NCBI RefSeq assembly: GCF_004363245.1
Contig: NZ_SNYV01000018.1
Location: 124,001-188,000 of the forward strand
Source of the DNA: Sphingobacterium yanglingense
Lineage (GTDB): Bacteria; Bacteroidota; Bacteroidia; Sphingobacteriales; Sphingobacteriaceae
Direction of reading: 5' to 3'
DNA: 64,000 bases
The position numbers were made by a program, and so were the translations under genes. The first letter of the stretch is position 1, and the number at the start of each line of letters is the position of its first letter. Below, in pieces: positions 1 to 8,913 of the stretch. The notes under the pieces were generated by a model. The model did no database searches and was not told the origin of the DNA. It worked only from the letters and a program-made list of their open reading frames with translations.

Positions 1-1
1 C

Positions 2-655
2 TTGATTGAAGGCTCTCCGGCCGAAGCTCTTTTTGGTTATCGTTTTGCAGGCCTTAATGACCGCGGTCAGACACAGGTATACAATAAGGACGGTGAAAAG
101 ATACTCATCGCAAATGCAGAAATAAAAGATCTAATCTATCAAGGGACATTCCGTCCTAAATGGGATTTGGCTTTGACCAATAGAGTTAAATACCAGGACT
201 TCAACCTTTCTTTTATGTTTATTGCCAAACTGGGACATAAATATAGAAAAGACGCATTTCTAGGGTCAAATATTATGAATAGACATGTGAGTGAGCGCTG
301 GCGTAAACCTGGTGATGAAGCGAATACGATATATCCAGTGCTACAGGACTGGAACATGGATATGTTTGATTTTCCTTATATCGACAAGCTGGTAGGGAAT
401 GCGAGCTATGCCAAACTACGTGATGTGACGTTGTCTTATGACTTGAGCAAATTTACTAAACGCTTTAAGATAGCGAACGCACAGGTGTATGTACAGGGTA
501 GAAATCTATTGTTGATCACAGCAAAAGGAGTGGATATTGATCCTGAGACAGCAGAAGTAAACGAGACCGGTGGAGTTTCTTCGACTTCAGAGCAAGGATT
601 TACATCCCTACCTCGACCTCGAGAAATGTTTATCGGATTACGTGTCAATTTCTAA
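2..655 (+). CDS. SusC/RagA-family TonB-linked outer membrane protein, C-terminal part
   Basis: The frame is open at the left edge, so only the last 217 or so residues are present; the N-terminal plug and most of the barrel lie outside. What is visible is typical of the SusC C-terminus: a stretch reading YAKLRDVTLSYDLSK, then VYVQGRNLLLITAK and a DIDPET segment, and a final beta-strand ending in Phe (GLRVNF), the usual signal for barrel assembly. It would import a glycan or peptide ligand across the outer membrane using TonB energy. A SusD-family lipoprotein follows after 23 bp, which is the canonical pair. The substrate cannot be told from this fragment. Confidence 0.93.
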   Translation: MIEGSPAEALFGYRFAGLNDRGQTQVYNKDGEKILIANAEIKDLIYQGTFRPKWDLALTNRVKYQDFNLSFMFIAKLGHKYRKDAFLGSNIMNRHVSERWRKPGDEANTIYPVLQDWNMDMFDFPYIDKLVGNASYAKLRDVTLSYDLSKFTKRFKIANAQVYVQGRNLLLITAKGVDIDPETAEVNETGGVSSTSEQGFTSLPRPREMFIGLRVNF

Positions 656-678
656 TAGATAACTAAAGAACTTATTTT

Positions 679-2223
679 ATGAAACGGATAACATATATAT
701 TATTACTGAGCGGGTTGTTGAGCACTACCGGATGTAATAAGTTTTTAGATTTCAAACCCATCGGAAAACTAATACCAGAAAAAGTAGAGGACTTAGAGAA
801 TGTACTGAATAATCCAGGAACAGTAGACTTTCATTTCATGGATAATAACTTGGGGTGTTTTTATGCTTTCTTGGGTGATAATCTTCAGGTTTCTCCCAAT
901 CAGGAGAAATACTTGTATACCAGTACACATCCCAATGTAGACCGCTATGCGGCTTATGTTTATTATCATCCCTATATGAATCCAATAAATCCACAACATA
1001 CATGGGATTGGGGAATTTATAAAGCTACAGCTCTTCTTAATCTGGTTGTGGATGAGGTGAATAGTCTAGATGCGCAGAACAGTGATTTGGGAAAGATTTT
1101 AGTCGCTCAGGCGCGAGCAGGTCGTGCTTGGTCGTATATGGTAGGAGGTTTAGGATATGGCCCGATGTATGATCCAGCTTCAGCAAATGATCAGCGCGTG
1201 ATACCCTATCGGACTACGAGTTCTCCAGCTGCAGCTAACCCTGACTTGTCAACTACCAAAGAGCTGATGGATAAGGTAGAGGCGGACCTGTTGGGGGCAT
1301 TGGATGCGCCGATGAGTGTAGCACACCCGAGCAGGGCGAGCAGACCTGCCGTGCACGGACTATTGGCTCAACTCTATATGTATAAGAGAGACTGGATAAA
1401 GATGTCCGAACATGCAGAAGAAGGATGGAAGTTATCACTCGCTGCAAAAGGCGGCGTGAATAATATGATCTATAATCTTAATCAATTTTATTATAAACCC
1501 AATGTAGGAAGTAATCCTCCACCAGGAACAAGCCCTGAGATTGGTCTGGAACTAATTGGAACAGATAATTTAATCAAGCAAACGAATAACAAGGAGTCTT
1601 TGTTTTTTAGAACAGCAGCAACGAGTTGGAGCAATTATCCATCGGATGAGTTTTTGGATCTCTTTGATAAAACTGTAGACCGGAGATATATTTTGTTCGG
1701 CTTGAAGCGATTGGGCTATGCAGCTACAATAGGTGGCGTCAAACACGATGACGGTATCCGTACGTATTACTATAGAGATAATAAAATGACCGCGAATGCA
1801 GGGCTTACTTACCCGGATTTGTTATTGATGAAAGCAGAAGCCAATGCACGTTTGAATAAGCTGGCTGCCGCTCTTTCTGATTTGAATCTATTGCGCAAGT
1901 TCCGTTACGAAGGTACTAATACAGATCTGGGCAACGGTGGTGGTAAGAGCCAGGATCAACTTTTGGGAGAGATTCTAAAAGAACGTCGTCGTGAGATGCC
2001 TCTAGGTACATTCCAAAGGGTATTCGATATAAAGAGATTGGCTTTGGATACAGGAAAGCCTTGGTGTAAAACGAAAATATCGCATACACTGGATGGTAAA
2101 ACCTATTCTGCTGATGTAAAATCGAAATATTTTACATTGGAGATCAATAATCCAACAATACTATTAAATCCAAGTTGGGGGCTGAAAGAAAATAATACAC
2201 CTTATCTGCCTACAAAATATTAG
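679..2223 (+). CDS. SusD/RagB-family nutrient-binding outer membrane lipoprotein
   Basis: A 514-residue protein with a lipoprotein signal peptide: a hydrophobic stretch after MKR and a lipobox ending at Cys19 (STTGC). The body has SusD features: a helical TPR-like region (residues about 120-260, HTWDWGIYKATALLNLV, LVAQARAGRAWSY) and a C-terminal YPDLLLMKAEANARLNKLAAAL helix followed by LLGEILKERRREMPL, which is highly characteristic of RagB/SusD. It should form the lid over the SusC barrel encoded just upstream. Length is normal for the family. Neighbouring glycoside hydrolases are absent; a TlpA-like thioredoxin follows instead, as seen in SusCD loci not dedicated to polysaccharides. Confidence 0.94.
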   Translation: MKRITYILLLSGLLSTTGCNKFLDFKPIGKLIPEKVEDLENVLNNPGTVDFHFMDNNLGCFYAFLGDNLQVSPNQEKYLYTSTHPNVDRYAAYVYYHPYMNPINPQHTWDWGIYKATALLNLVVDEVNSLDAQNSDLGKILVAQARAGRAWSYMVGGLGYGPMYDPASANDQRVIPYRTTSSPAAANPDLSTTKELMDKVEADLLGALDAPMSVAHPSRASRPAVHGLLAQLYMYKRDWIKMSEHAEEGWKLSLAAKGGVNNMIYNLNQFYYKPNVGSNPPPGTSPEIGLELIGTDNLIKQTNNKESLFFRTAATSWSNYPSDEFLDLFDKTVDRRYILFGLKRLGYAATIGGVKHDDGIRTYYYRDNKMTANAGLTYPDLLLMKAEANARLNKLAAALSDLNLLRKFRYEGTNTDLGNGGGKSQDQLLGEILKERRREMPLGTFQRVFDIKRLALDTGKPWCKTKISHTLDGKTYSADVKSKYFTLEINNPTILLNPSWGLKENNTPYLPTKY

Positions 2224-2239
2224 TGTGTTTTTGTGTTTG

Positions 2240-2273
2240 AAGCTATCTGCGCAAAAACGGCAAAAGATAGCTT
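2240..2273 (+). terminator. Hairpin after susD-like gene
   Basis: AGCTATCT (2241-2248) pairs with AGATAGCT (2265-2272), with one more A-T pair outside, giving a 9-bp stem just downstream of the SusD stop codon. The U-run is weak (TTCTTCACTT), so it may terminate only partly and let some transcription pass into the thioredoxin-like gene. Confidence 0.5.
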
Positions 2274-2296
2274 CTTCACTTAATTAAATTATTTCA

Positions 2297-3412
2297 ATGA
2301 AAAAGACAATAATAACAATGTTGTTGGCTAGTCCTCTGGTGTTGCTGGCACAACAAAATAACTATAGCATAGAGGGAACGGTCAAGAATGGTAAAGGAAA
2401 AGAGAAAGTATACATGTCGTATCGTAATACAGAGGGGCATCAGCGAGATAGTGCCATGGTAAAGAACGGCAAATTTCAATTTAAAGGAATCATTAGTAGT
2501 CCTACAGTAATGACATTGAGTTTTCCTGCGGAGAAAGGAAGTTATTTCTCCGATAGTTATAGATTATTGCTAGACAAAGGGAAACATACCCTTGCTGTCA
2601 CAGATTCACTGAAGTATGCACAGCTTTCAGGTTCGCCTCTGTCTGTAGAGTATCTGAAATACAATGAACTTTTCGCTGTACAGGAAAAGACAATGGAAAA
2701 CCTGGAGAAGGAATGGGCTGCATCAAGTGAAGAGCAACGTAAGAATGGTTTTTCAAAATCACTTTCTGAAAAGTTTGATGTTTTAGAAAAGCAAAAAGAA
2801 ACGATACAGAAGACCTACATCTTACAGTATCCAAATTCCTATGTTAGTTTGTTAGCACTGCAGGAGATTACAGGATTGGACATGGATGGCTATACGGAAG
2901 AAAAGACTTTCCTTAAGTTTCCGGAATGGGTGAGACAGACCGAAGTAGGTCAGAGTTTTGCTAAACGTATCGAGTCCGCTAAAAAGACAGCTATAGGCGT
3001 TATGGCTCCTGATTTTACCCAAAATGATGTGAATGATAAGCCTATCAAATTATCGGATTTTAGAGGGCAATATGTTCTCTTGGATTTTTGGGCTTCCTGG
3101 TGTGGGCCTTGCCGGGCAGAAAATCCACATGTGGTAAAGGCTTATCATGCCTATAAAGACAAGAACTTTACCGTTCTAGGTGTATCATTGGATAACCCTG
3201 GTAAAAAAGATAATTGGTTGAAAGCAATTGCAGAAGACCAGCTAGAATGGACACAGGTTTCAGATCTGATGGGCTGGAAGAATGCCGCAGCGCAATTGTA
3301 TGGTGTACGTGGTATTCCTCAAAATTATTTGATAGGACCCGACGGAAAAATTGTCGCGGTTAATCTAAGAGGTGAAAAATTGGAGAAAAAGTTGGCCGAA
3401 GTGTTAGATTAA
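2297..3412 (+). CDS. TlpA-like thioredoxin-family protein with DUF4369-type N-terminus
   Basis: 371 residues with a signal peptide (MKKTIITMLLASPLVLLAQ). Residues about 22-110 (NYSIEGTVKNGKGKEKVYMSYR) resemble the DUF4369 domain common in Bacteroidota; residues about 110-225 are a helical linker; residues about 232-371 are an AhpC/TSA-thioredoxin fold with the active-site motif WASWCGPC, Cys269 and Cys272. It probably acts in the periplasm as a thiol-disulfide reductase. Such proteins commonly sit next to SusCD pairs, as here (73 bp after the SusD gene, with a hairpin between). The specific client is unknown. Confidence 0.9.
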   Translation: MKKTIITMLLASPLVLLAQQNNYSIEGTVKNGKGKEKVYMSYRNTEGHQRDSAMVKNGKFQFKGIISSPTVMTLSFPAEKGSYFSDSYRLLLDKGKHTLAVTDSLKYAQLSGSPLSVEYLKYNELFAVQEKTMENLEKEWAASSEEQRKNGFSKSLSEKFDVLEKQKETIQKTYILQYPNSYVSLLALQEITGLDMDGYTEEKTFLKFPEWVRQTEVGQSFAKRIESAKKTAIGVMAPDFTQNDVNDKPIKLSDFRGQYVLLDFWASWCGPCRAENPHVVKAYHAYKDKNFTVLGVSLDNPGKKDNWLKAIAEDQLEWTQVSDLMGWKNAAAQLYGVRGIPQNYLIGPDGKIVAVNLRGEKLEKKLAEVLD

Positions 3413-3488
3413 GATCGAGCATGAAGCTGTAATATAAGATGTTGAATGATGTCGTACGGTAGTGTAACGCCTGTCAGTTAATGACTAT

Positions 3489-3519
3489 AAAGGCTGGCTT
3501 TAGATTTAAGCCAGCCTTT
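3489..3519. terminator. Bidirectional terminator between convergent genes
   Basis: A perfect 12-bp stem: AAAGGCTGGCTT (3489-3500) and AAGCCAGCCTTT (3508-3519) with a 7-nt loop. It lies between the thioredoxin-like gene (+) and the mechanosensitive channel gene (-), and each side ends in an A/T tract, so it can serve both directions. Confidence 0.8.
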
Positions 3520-3537
3520 ATTTTCACAAGACTTTGA

Positions 3538-5385
3538 TCACTTCTCATCCGTAGGTAGCTTTTGCTGTACGACCTCCTGCATAGGGATAGCAAATGCAAT
3601 GTTTTTCTCCTCAAAAATACGTGCAATATCCGATATGACCGCACTTTTGACTTGTACGGTATCTTTGAAAGTTTTTGTCCAAAAATAAAGCTCTATATGT
3701 ACCGATTGTGCCGATACCTCTCCAAATAATACCCACGGTGATGGGCTAGGTAATACTTCTGTGTGATTGTTCAATAGCTCTGTGAGGATCTGTTTTGTCA
3801 AATCCAAGTCTGTACCATAACGTATAGCAAGGGGAAGATGGATTCGTTTTCTAAAGCCTCCCATGGTCCAGTTGATGACATGCGAATTGAGAAGATCACC
3901 GTTTGGTATCACCAAATCGGCTCCTTCTGGCGTAGCGATGACACTGCTTCTAAAACCTATGGATTTCACTTTGCCCGATTGTCCATTGATATCGATTAGA
4001 TCATCGACGTTGACGGGCTTTTCAAAGGCAATAATTAACCCGCTCACTAGGTTATTGACCAAGGTCTGGAGGCCAAAACCTATACCTACCCCAAGTGCCC
4101 CTACAATTAAGGTGATTTGTTGAAGAGGAATACCCACCGCCGCAAAGGCTATTAAGAAACCGAGTACGATGATGACGATACGGACGAGTAATATCCAACT
4201 CCCCAAATGGAATTTACGGTTATCTTTTCCCTCGCGGTTGCTGGATTGAGGGTCTGAGGCAAAAAAAGAAACAACCTTGGACAAGATCGTTGCGCCTAGC
4301 ATGATTAATACAAATACAAGCAGCGTATAGAGTGAAAATGAGAACCTGCCCAGGTTTTGCTGTGCGTAGAAGATGTCCCGTATAGGTTCCGATAATAGTT
4401 TGAATTCGTAGAAGTTTCGCCCCACTAAGACAAACCATCCGACGATTAAAATCGCATAGAAAAACGAGGGCGCTCGCTGCCCAACACGGTCATAATTGAT
4501 GTAAAATAGCCTGCGCTCCCGTTGTCTGTACATTGATGAAGCAAAACTAAGGCCTTCATTGACTAGACGTAGTACCCACAGAAAGATAATCGCCGCAATT
4601 ACATTAAGTACACCAGATACGACAAGAACTTTAGCAATGTTGAAACGTCCAAAGAGATTGAAAAATAAGGATAAGAGTGCCATGAAGGTCATTAACCCAA
4701 TAGGGTAGAGTATCCATTTTTCAAGAAGTTCATTATGCCTGCTTTTGTTGAGTAAGGTATACCCTCCTAAGAGAAAGCTGCAGCTAGAGATTAGTAAAAG
4801 TCCCCACCGTTCAGGACGGGAAGTTTGCAGGATCATGTTATCTAATGCGACCGTAATGTAGAGCACAAGCAATGCTAGCCAGATTGCCATCCAGTATTTG
4901 GAAGTAAAACCCTGTAATAATAAAGTCAATAAGATAGCGCAGCAGAGTAGTATTGTTGTGGAGAATATAAAAGGTGGGCTAGGGAATACAAATTGTCCTA
5001 AGCTGAGCCCAATCAGTAAACCAGATATAAGCGGCGTGCGGAGTATCATGCTTTTAGATAGATTGACTTTGCCTTCTAGCTTAACATCACGATGTAATGA
5101 ATAGATATATACCGTGACAATACTAACAGCAATCAATAGAAGTAATAGTCTACCCCAATATCCTCGGATATAGTAGCTAAATACCAATTTGGCCTTTACA
5201 ATTGAGAAGCTGAGTATTTCTTTAAATGGTCTGTCAAAAGCATTAGGCTCCCAGAGTTTAGGAAATTCCTGAGTCAATGTGCGTCCCGCTAGCTGTTGCT
5301 GATAGTAGCGTACCTCTTCAATCCCTGTTTCTAGATTCAACAGTTCTAAATTGACTTCATTCTGTAAGAGCTGTATATCATTCAT
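3538..5385 (-). CDS. MscS-family mechanosensitive ion channel, large form
   Basis: 615 residues. The N-terminal two thirds contain many hydrophobic segments (about ten), far more than the three of E. coli MscS, so this is a large MscS-like protein. The diagnostic core lies at residues about 410-530: a pore-lining helix rich in Gly/Ala (IVGALGVGIGFGLQTLVNNLVSG) followed by the beta domain (KPVNVDDLIDINGQSGKVKSIG; VIPNGDLLNSHVINWT). It would open on membrane tension to release osmolytes at hypo-osmotic shock. Its start codon overlaps the stop of the upstream gene by 8 bp, so the two are probably translated together. Confidence 0.92.
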   Translation of the reverse strand: MNDIQLLQNEVNLELLNLETGIEEVRYYQQQLAGRTLTQEFPKLWEPNAFDRPFKEILSFSIVKAKLVFSYYIRGYWGRLLLLLIAVSIVTVYIYSLHRDVKLEGKVNLSKSMILRTPLISGLLIGLSLGQFVFPSPPFIFSTTILLCCAILLTLLLQGFTSKYWMAIWLALLVLYITVALDNMILQTSRPERWGLLLISSCSFLLGGYTLLNKSRHNELLEKWILYPIGLMTFMALLSLFFNLFGRFNIAKVLVVSGVLNVIAAIIFLWVLRLVNEGLSFASSMYRQRERRLFYINYDRVGQRAPSFFYAILIVGWFVLVGRNFYEFKLLSEPIRDIFYAQQNLGRFSFSLYTLLVFVLIMLGATILSKVVSFFASDPQSSNREGKDNRKFHLGSWILLVRIVIIVLGFLIAFAAVGIPLQQITLIVGALGVGIGFGLQTLVNNLVSGLIIAFEKPVNVDDLIDINGQSGKVKSIGFRSSVIATPEGADLVIPNGDLLNSHVINWTMGGFRKRIHLPLAIRYGTDLDLTKQILTELLNNHTEVLPSPSPWVLFGEVSAQSVHIELYFWTKTFKDTVQVKSAVISDIARIFEEKNIAFAIPMQEVVQQKLPTDEK

Positions 5386-6028
5386 GCTCTTTTTTATCTG
5401 TTGTGTGATAGGAGCTTTCCAATGCCAGTACCTTCAGCTTGTGTACATAATTTTGGAGCTCTGCAGAGTCACGCGGAAAGATAAAAAGAGATCTATCGTT
5501 GCTTAGAGAATCAATCTGTAGCCGGTAATCGCTTAGGCGATCCTGATAATTGTCAATTCTCCGTTTGTAGGTTGATGTTTCGGTATACAGTGCTTTTAGA
5601 ATATGTGAGGTTGTAGTTAAGTTTCTGGACGTCTGATAGGAACCCTTGTTTTCAAAGACCCCCTCCTGGACAACACGATGCCATTGCACGATATGCTGTA
5701 AGTCAGCTTTTAATGCTAGCGTATCAAAGCCCTTCTTCAGAAATGAACGAGCTTGTCTGGATAATGCTTTTATCTCCTCCATTACTTGGCTTTGACGTAT
5801 GGCGGCCTTGTCGTTCTCGAGATCCTTCAAACTCTTTTTCGCAGACTCATTGAAAAACACTTCCATCCGGGAAACAAAATCATGGGGTAGACTATCTTGT
5901 TGGTTACGAGTTGAATCCAGTTGTATGGAGTTTGCATAAAGGGGGAAAGTACCAAAGCAGAAAGCAAGAACAATCAGGTAGCACAATGCAGGCTTTAAAT
6001 TCATAATACTATTTATTTGCGAGTACAA
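5378..6028 (-). CDS. Uncharacterised secreted protein co-transcribed with MscS-like channel
   Basis: 216 residues with an N-terminal hydrophobic signal segment (residues about 12-30, ALCYLIVLAFCFGTF). The remainder is charged and helical with likely coiled-coil stretches (KSLKDLENDKAAIRQSQVMEEIKALSRQ; YKRRIDNYQDRLSDYRLQIDSL). Large MscS channels such as MscK carry a periplasmic coiled-coil domain at their N-terminus. This small upstream protein may be a split-off equivalent; that is inference from position and composition. It overlaps the channel gene by 8 bp. No enzymatic motif is visible. Confidence 0.72.
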   Translation of the reverse strand: MYSQINSIMNLKPALCYLIVLAFCFGTFPLYANSIQLDSTRNQQDSLPHDFVSRMEVFFNESAKKSLKDLENDKAAIRQSQVMEEIKALSRQARSFLKKGFDTLALKADLQHIVQWHRVVQEGVFENKGSYQTSRNLTTTSHILKALYTETSTYKRRIDNYQDRLSDYRLQIDSLSNDRSLFIFPRDSAELQNYVHKLKVLALESSYHTTDKKEHE

Positions 6029-6140
6029 GGATTGTTTAAATTATAGGTGCTCCTCATACCCGATTTGGTTTTGATATATAAGATATACGTTATAATTTCC
6101 TTTTTGTTTTCTTAGTTTCGATGGTTTTAACTATTTTGTT

Positions 6141-6152
6141 CTATTATAATAG
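6141..6152. promoter_or_regulatory. 12-bp perfect palindrome upstream of M20 amidohydrolase
   Basis: CTATTATAATAG reads the same on both strands and ends 12 bp before the ATG at 6165. It may be an operator or simply part of an AT-rich promoter region; nothing else in the sequence decides this. Confidence 0.3.
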
Positions 6153-6164
6153 TATATACTGACC

Positions 6165-7364
6165 ATGAGCCAATTAGCAGATCAGATAAATAATAAGATA
6201 GAAGAGGTGTTTTCACAAGCTGTGTACGACCGAAGGTACCTTCATCAGCATCCAGAACTCTCTTTCAATGAGTTTGAAACAAGTGCGTACATACGAGGTC
6301 GATTGGATGCTATGAATATTCCTTTTCGGATTGTTGCCAAGACGGGAGTTGTAGCAGTGCTGGAAGGCGAATTGGAGGACAGCGATGATGTGGTCGTGAT
6401 ACGTGCAGATATTGATGCATTACCAATAGAGGAGAAGAATGCAGTTGATTATAGATCCGAACATAATGGTGTTATGCACGCGTGCGGACATGATTTTCAT
6501 ACCGCCAATTTGCTAGGGGTCGCATCTATAATCAACGGGTTACGGTCGTATTATTCCGGTAAAATTCTTTTGCTCTTCCAACCTGCTGAAGAGAAAATAC
6601 CCGGTGGAGCGATTCAGGTACTGGAGTCCGGTATTTTAGAATCATTTGGAGGGCGTATAAAAGCTGTCTTGGGATTACATGTGAGCCCAAGGTTATCGTT
6701 AGGTAAAATCGGGATTTGTGCGGGGCGTTTTATGGCTTCTAGCGATGAGTTCTATTTGACGATCAAAGGACGTGGCGGCCATGCTGCGGAGCCCCATCGA
6801 GCGGTAGACCCGATTATGATTGCAGTACAGCTTTTAAGTGCCTTGCAGCAGATTGTGAGTAGAAAGTCAGATCCTAATACACCGTCCGTCTTAACTTTCG
6901 GTCGTTTTGAGGGTAAAGGTGCGGCCAATGTGATTCCCGAGGAAGTGATTTTAGAAGGAACATTCAGAACTGTAGACGAAAAATGGCGGGCTGAAGCATT
7001 GCAACAGATAGAAGGATTGATTAATACACTTCCCAATTCTTTAGGTGCTTCGGTACAATTGGAGATACGTAGGGGATACCCTACGTTGTATAATGATCCC
7101 GAGTTGGCCGCCCGTTCAAAGGAACTTTGGACTAAGCTTTTAGGACAAGATCGGATTACGGATGTGGGGATATGGATGGCTGCTGAGGATTTTGCTTACT
7201 ATTCTCATAAGTATCCGTCTTTGTTCGTATTGGTTGGTACCGATAACGGTCGTTTAGAAACACAGTACGGATTACATAATGCACAGTTTAATCTGGACGA
7301 AGAGGCATTGCGGACATCAATCCCGGCTCTGGTACATTTGGTTTTTGATTTGTTGAAAGGGTAA
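6165..7364 (+). CDS. M20-family amidohydrolase (N-acyl-amino acid or hippurate hydrolase type)
   Basis: 399 residues, the usual length for the M20D aminoacylase/hippuricase group. The metal-binding motif is MHACGHDFHTAN (Cys107, His109), the catalytic LLFQPAEE is near residue 140, HVSP is around residue 172, and the dimerisation domain carries GRGGHAAEPHRAVDP. There is no signal peptide, so it acts in the cytoplasm. It would hydrolyse the amide bond of an N-acylated amino acid or a related compound; the exact substrate cannot be read from sequence. It is a single gene with its own promoter region and a strong terminator overlapping its stop codon. Confidence 0.92.
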   Translation: MSQLADQINNKIEEVFSQAVYDRRYLHQHPELSFNEFETSAYIRGRLDAMNIPFRIVAKTGVVAVLEGELEDSDDVVVIRADIDALPIEEKNAVDYRSEHNGVMHACGHDFHTANLLGVASIINGLRSYYSGKILLLFQPAEEKIPGGAIQVLESGILESFGGRIKAVLGLHVSPRLSLGKIGICAGRFMASSDEFYLTIKGRGGHAAEPHRAVDPIMIAVQLLSALQQIVSRKSDPNTPSVLTFGRFEGKGAANVIPEEVILEGTFRTVDEKWRAEALQQIEGLINTLPNSLGASVQLEIRRGYPTLYNDPELAARSKELWTKLLGQDRITDVGIWMAAEDFAYYSHKYPSLFVLVGTDNGRLETQYGLHNAQFNLDEEALRTSIPALVHLVFDLLKG

Positions 7365-7381
7365 ACTTTTTGTTTACCCTT
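7357..7381. terminator. Terminator overlapping the M20 gene stop codon
   Basis: AAGGGTAAAC (7357-7366), a TTTTT loop, and GTTTACCCTT (7372-7381) form a perfect 10-bp stem. The TAA stop of the amidohydrolase lies inside the left arm. The convergent DUF4230 gene ends 18 bp further on, so the hairpin may serve both. Confidence 0.75.
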
Positions 7382-7398
7382 ATAGAATAAAAAGCAGC

Positions 7399-7959
7399 TT
7401 ATTGGAAAGTTAAGTTTACTTTCTTAAAGCCAAGACCTTCTAATAGCGGTTGAAATACATGTATGGCATTGGATTGCGTCTGTGCCAATATGTCTGACTT
7501 TTGGACCTGTTTTGTAATCTCGCTCTCGGCGCTTTTAAATGCCTCATCTACCAAAGTCGCTTCTCTGAAGAAAGCCATTTTAGTATCATAGACTTTCGAG
7601 TCTTTATGATCTATCTTGACATAACATAATTCTGCTTTAGGTAGGACAATTGTTGCAGAATCTCCTGAGATGGTTACATCCTCAGGTTTTACCTTGCTCA
7701 GGTCGATGCAGCCTACAGCATCAGCTTTCACAATCAATAATACACTGGCTTCAGGTAGATAGTTACTGACGTCCTTGTGTTCTATAACATCACTGAATCT
7801 ATACTTTACCAATTCAAGTTTTCCCATAGCCTCAATACGTTCTACAAGAATTTGATGTTTACTTTCAGTTGTTCTCTTTGGGGTGTATTTGTCTTTTACT
7901 AACCATATAATGACTCCTATCAGCATGAGGGGAATAAGAAATCTTAGCAGTGTCTTCAT
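7399..7959 (-). CDS. DUF4230-domain protein
   Basis: 186 residues. One N-terminal membrane segment (FLIPLMLIGVIIWLV, residues about 7-21) is followed by a soluble domain beginning EAMGKLELVKYRFSDVIEHKD, the recognisable start of DUF4230. Family members are membrane-anchored with no assigned function. The C-terminal part contains a helical stretch (EATLVDEAFKSAESEITKQVQK) that recalls the DUF4230/stomatin-like organisation seen in other Bacteroidota. It is monocistronic; the next minus-strand gene upstream (thioredoxin) is separated by a terminator. Confidence 0.82.
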   Translation of the reverse strand: MKTLLRFLIPLMLIGVIIWLVKDKYTPKRTTESKHQILVERIEAMGKLELVKYRFSDVIEHKDVSNYLPEASVLLIVKADAVGCIDLSKVKPEDVTISGDSATIVLPKAELCYVKIDHKDSKVYDTKMAFFREATLVDEAFKSAESEITKQVQKSDILAQTQSNAIHVFQPLLEGLGFKKVNLTFQ

Positions 7960-8054
7960 GTGTTTTTTTATTTTATTATTTTATGGAATAGAACCGCGAC
8001 AGGGTAAAAAATACTTAACCGTGTTCGAGCATCCCACAGTATTGGACAAAAAAT

Positions 8055-8078
8055 AGACCACTTCGTTTAAAGTGGTCT
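8055..8078 (-). terminator. Terminator of the thioredoxin-like gene
   Basis: AGACCACTT (8055-8063) pairs perfectly with AAGTGGTCT (8070-8078), loop of six. Read on the minus strand it is followed by an AT-rich tract, and it lies 50 bp past the stop of the minus-strand thioredoxin gene. Confidence 0.72.
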
Positions 8079-8130
8079 GTAATATTTATAATGTAATACT
8101 GTCCTAGAGGTATCTACCTAGAGAGAGCGA

Positions 8131-8685
8131 CTAGCGTTTTATTTCGTTCTTACGGAAGACAGCAGCAATTTCTGATAACTGTGAATCGTTTAAGGAGGAA
8201 CTCTTCTTTAAGCAGTCAATGAAATGGGCTACTTCTGCTGCTGCAGCTGGGCAGCCAGCATTTTCCCCTTTGCTTGACAAAGGTGCACCCATAGGACGAA
8301 TCTGGGAATCGGCAATTAAATTTTTCTTACCGTCAAAGACCAGCCAGGTAGGCAGCCCTTGGTCAGCATTGTTATATTTTTTTAAGAGATCTGCAGCGCC
8401 AGGGTTTTCAAGATTCTCTTTGCCTTTGGTCTCGTATACGGTAAAGTCCGCAATTACATAATATTTATCGAAAAGAGGTTTTATACTAGGATCGTTAAGA
8501 CTAGCAGTCATTTTATGGCACCAGCCACACCATGAGGCATGAAAAATAGCCAATACGCTCTTATTCTCTTTTGCCGCTGTCTTTATAGCTGCATTCAGAA
8601 CATCTTCCGCAGGAGCAGGAGTCGATTGCGCCAATACGGTCTGTAAACCTAAGGCTAATACAAAGCCTAATAATATTGTTCTCAT
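8131..8685 (-). CDS. Periplasmic thioredoxin-fold protein (DUF255/thioredoxin_7-like)
   Basis: 184 residues with a clear signal peptide (MRTILLGFVLALGLQTVLAQ). The mature part starts with a helix, then SVLAIFHASWCGWCHKM, a thioredoxin-type CxxC motif with Gly-Trp between the cysteines, as in the thioredoxin_7 group rather than classical TrxA (CGPC). A cis-Pro equivalent is in GLPTWLVFDG. It is likely a periplasmic disulfide reductase or isomerase. It stands alone, divergent from the metal-efflux island that starts about 230 bp away; functional linkage to metal stress is possible but unproven. Confidence 0.88.
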   Translation of the reverse strand: MRTILLGFVLALGLQTVLAQSTPAPAEDVLNAAIKTAAKENKSVLAIFHASWCGWCHKMTASLNDPSIKPLFDKYYVIADFTVYETKGKENLENPGAADLLKKYNNADQGLPTWLVFDGKKNLIADSQIRPMGAPLSSKGENAGCPAAAAEVAHFIDCLKKSSSLNDSQLSEIAAVFRKNEIKR

Positions 8686-8875
8686 TTTTTGTCTTTTAAA
8701 ATGTTTTTATTGCCTTAAATAATCCGAAATAGGAACCTTTAAGGTTTGTTTTTTGATGTGAAAATAAGGAAATAATCTGTGCTTTTTGTGCTATCCCAAA
8801 TACTTTTTTATCCATTAATTATTGAACGTGAATCGGTTGAATGTCGTTGAAAAGCCACATGTAGAATATTTCCTA

Positions 8876-8907
8876 TTTGGAAAAGTGTTGGGAATAGTCT
8901 AATTTTG
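8876..8907 (+). promoter_or_regulatory. Bacteroidota-type promoter at the start of the metal-efflux island
   Basis: A TTTG (8876-8879) and a TAATTTTG box (8900-8907, matching TAnnTTTG) are separated by 20 bp, which fits the known -33/-7 promoter of Bacteroidota. The predicted transcription start falls within a few bases of the ATG at 8914, so the mRNA would have almost no leader. Confidence 0.6.
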
Positions 8908-8913
8908 TTATCA

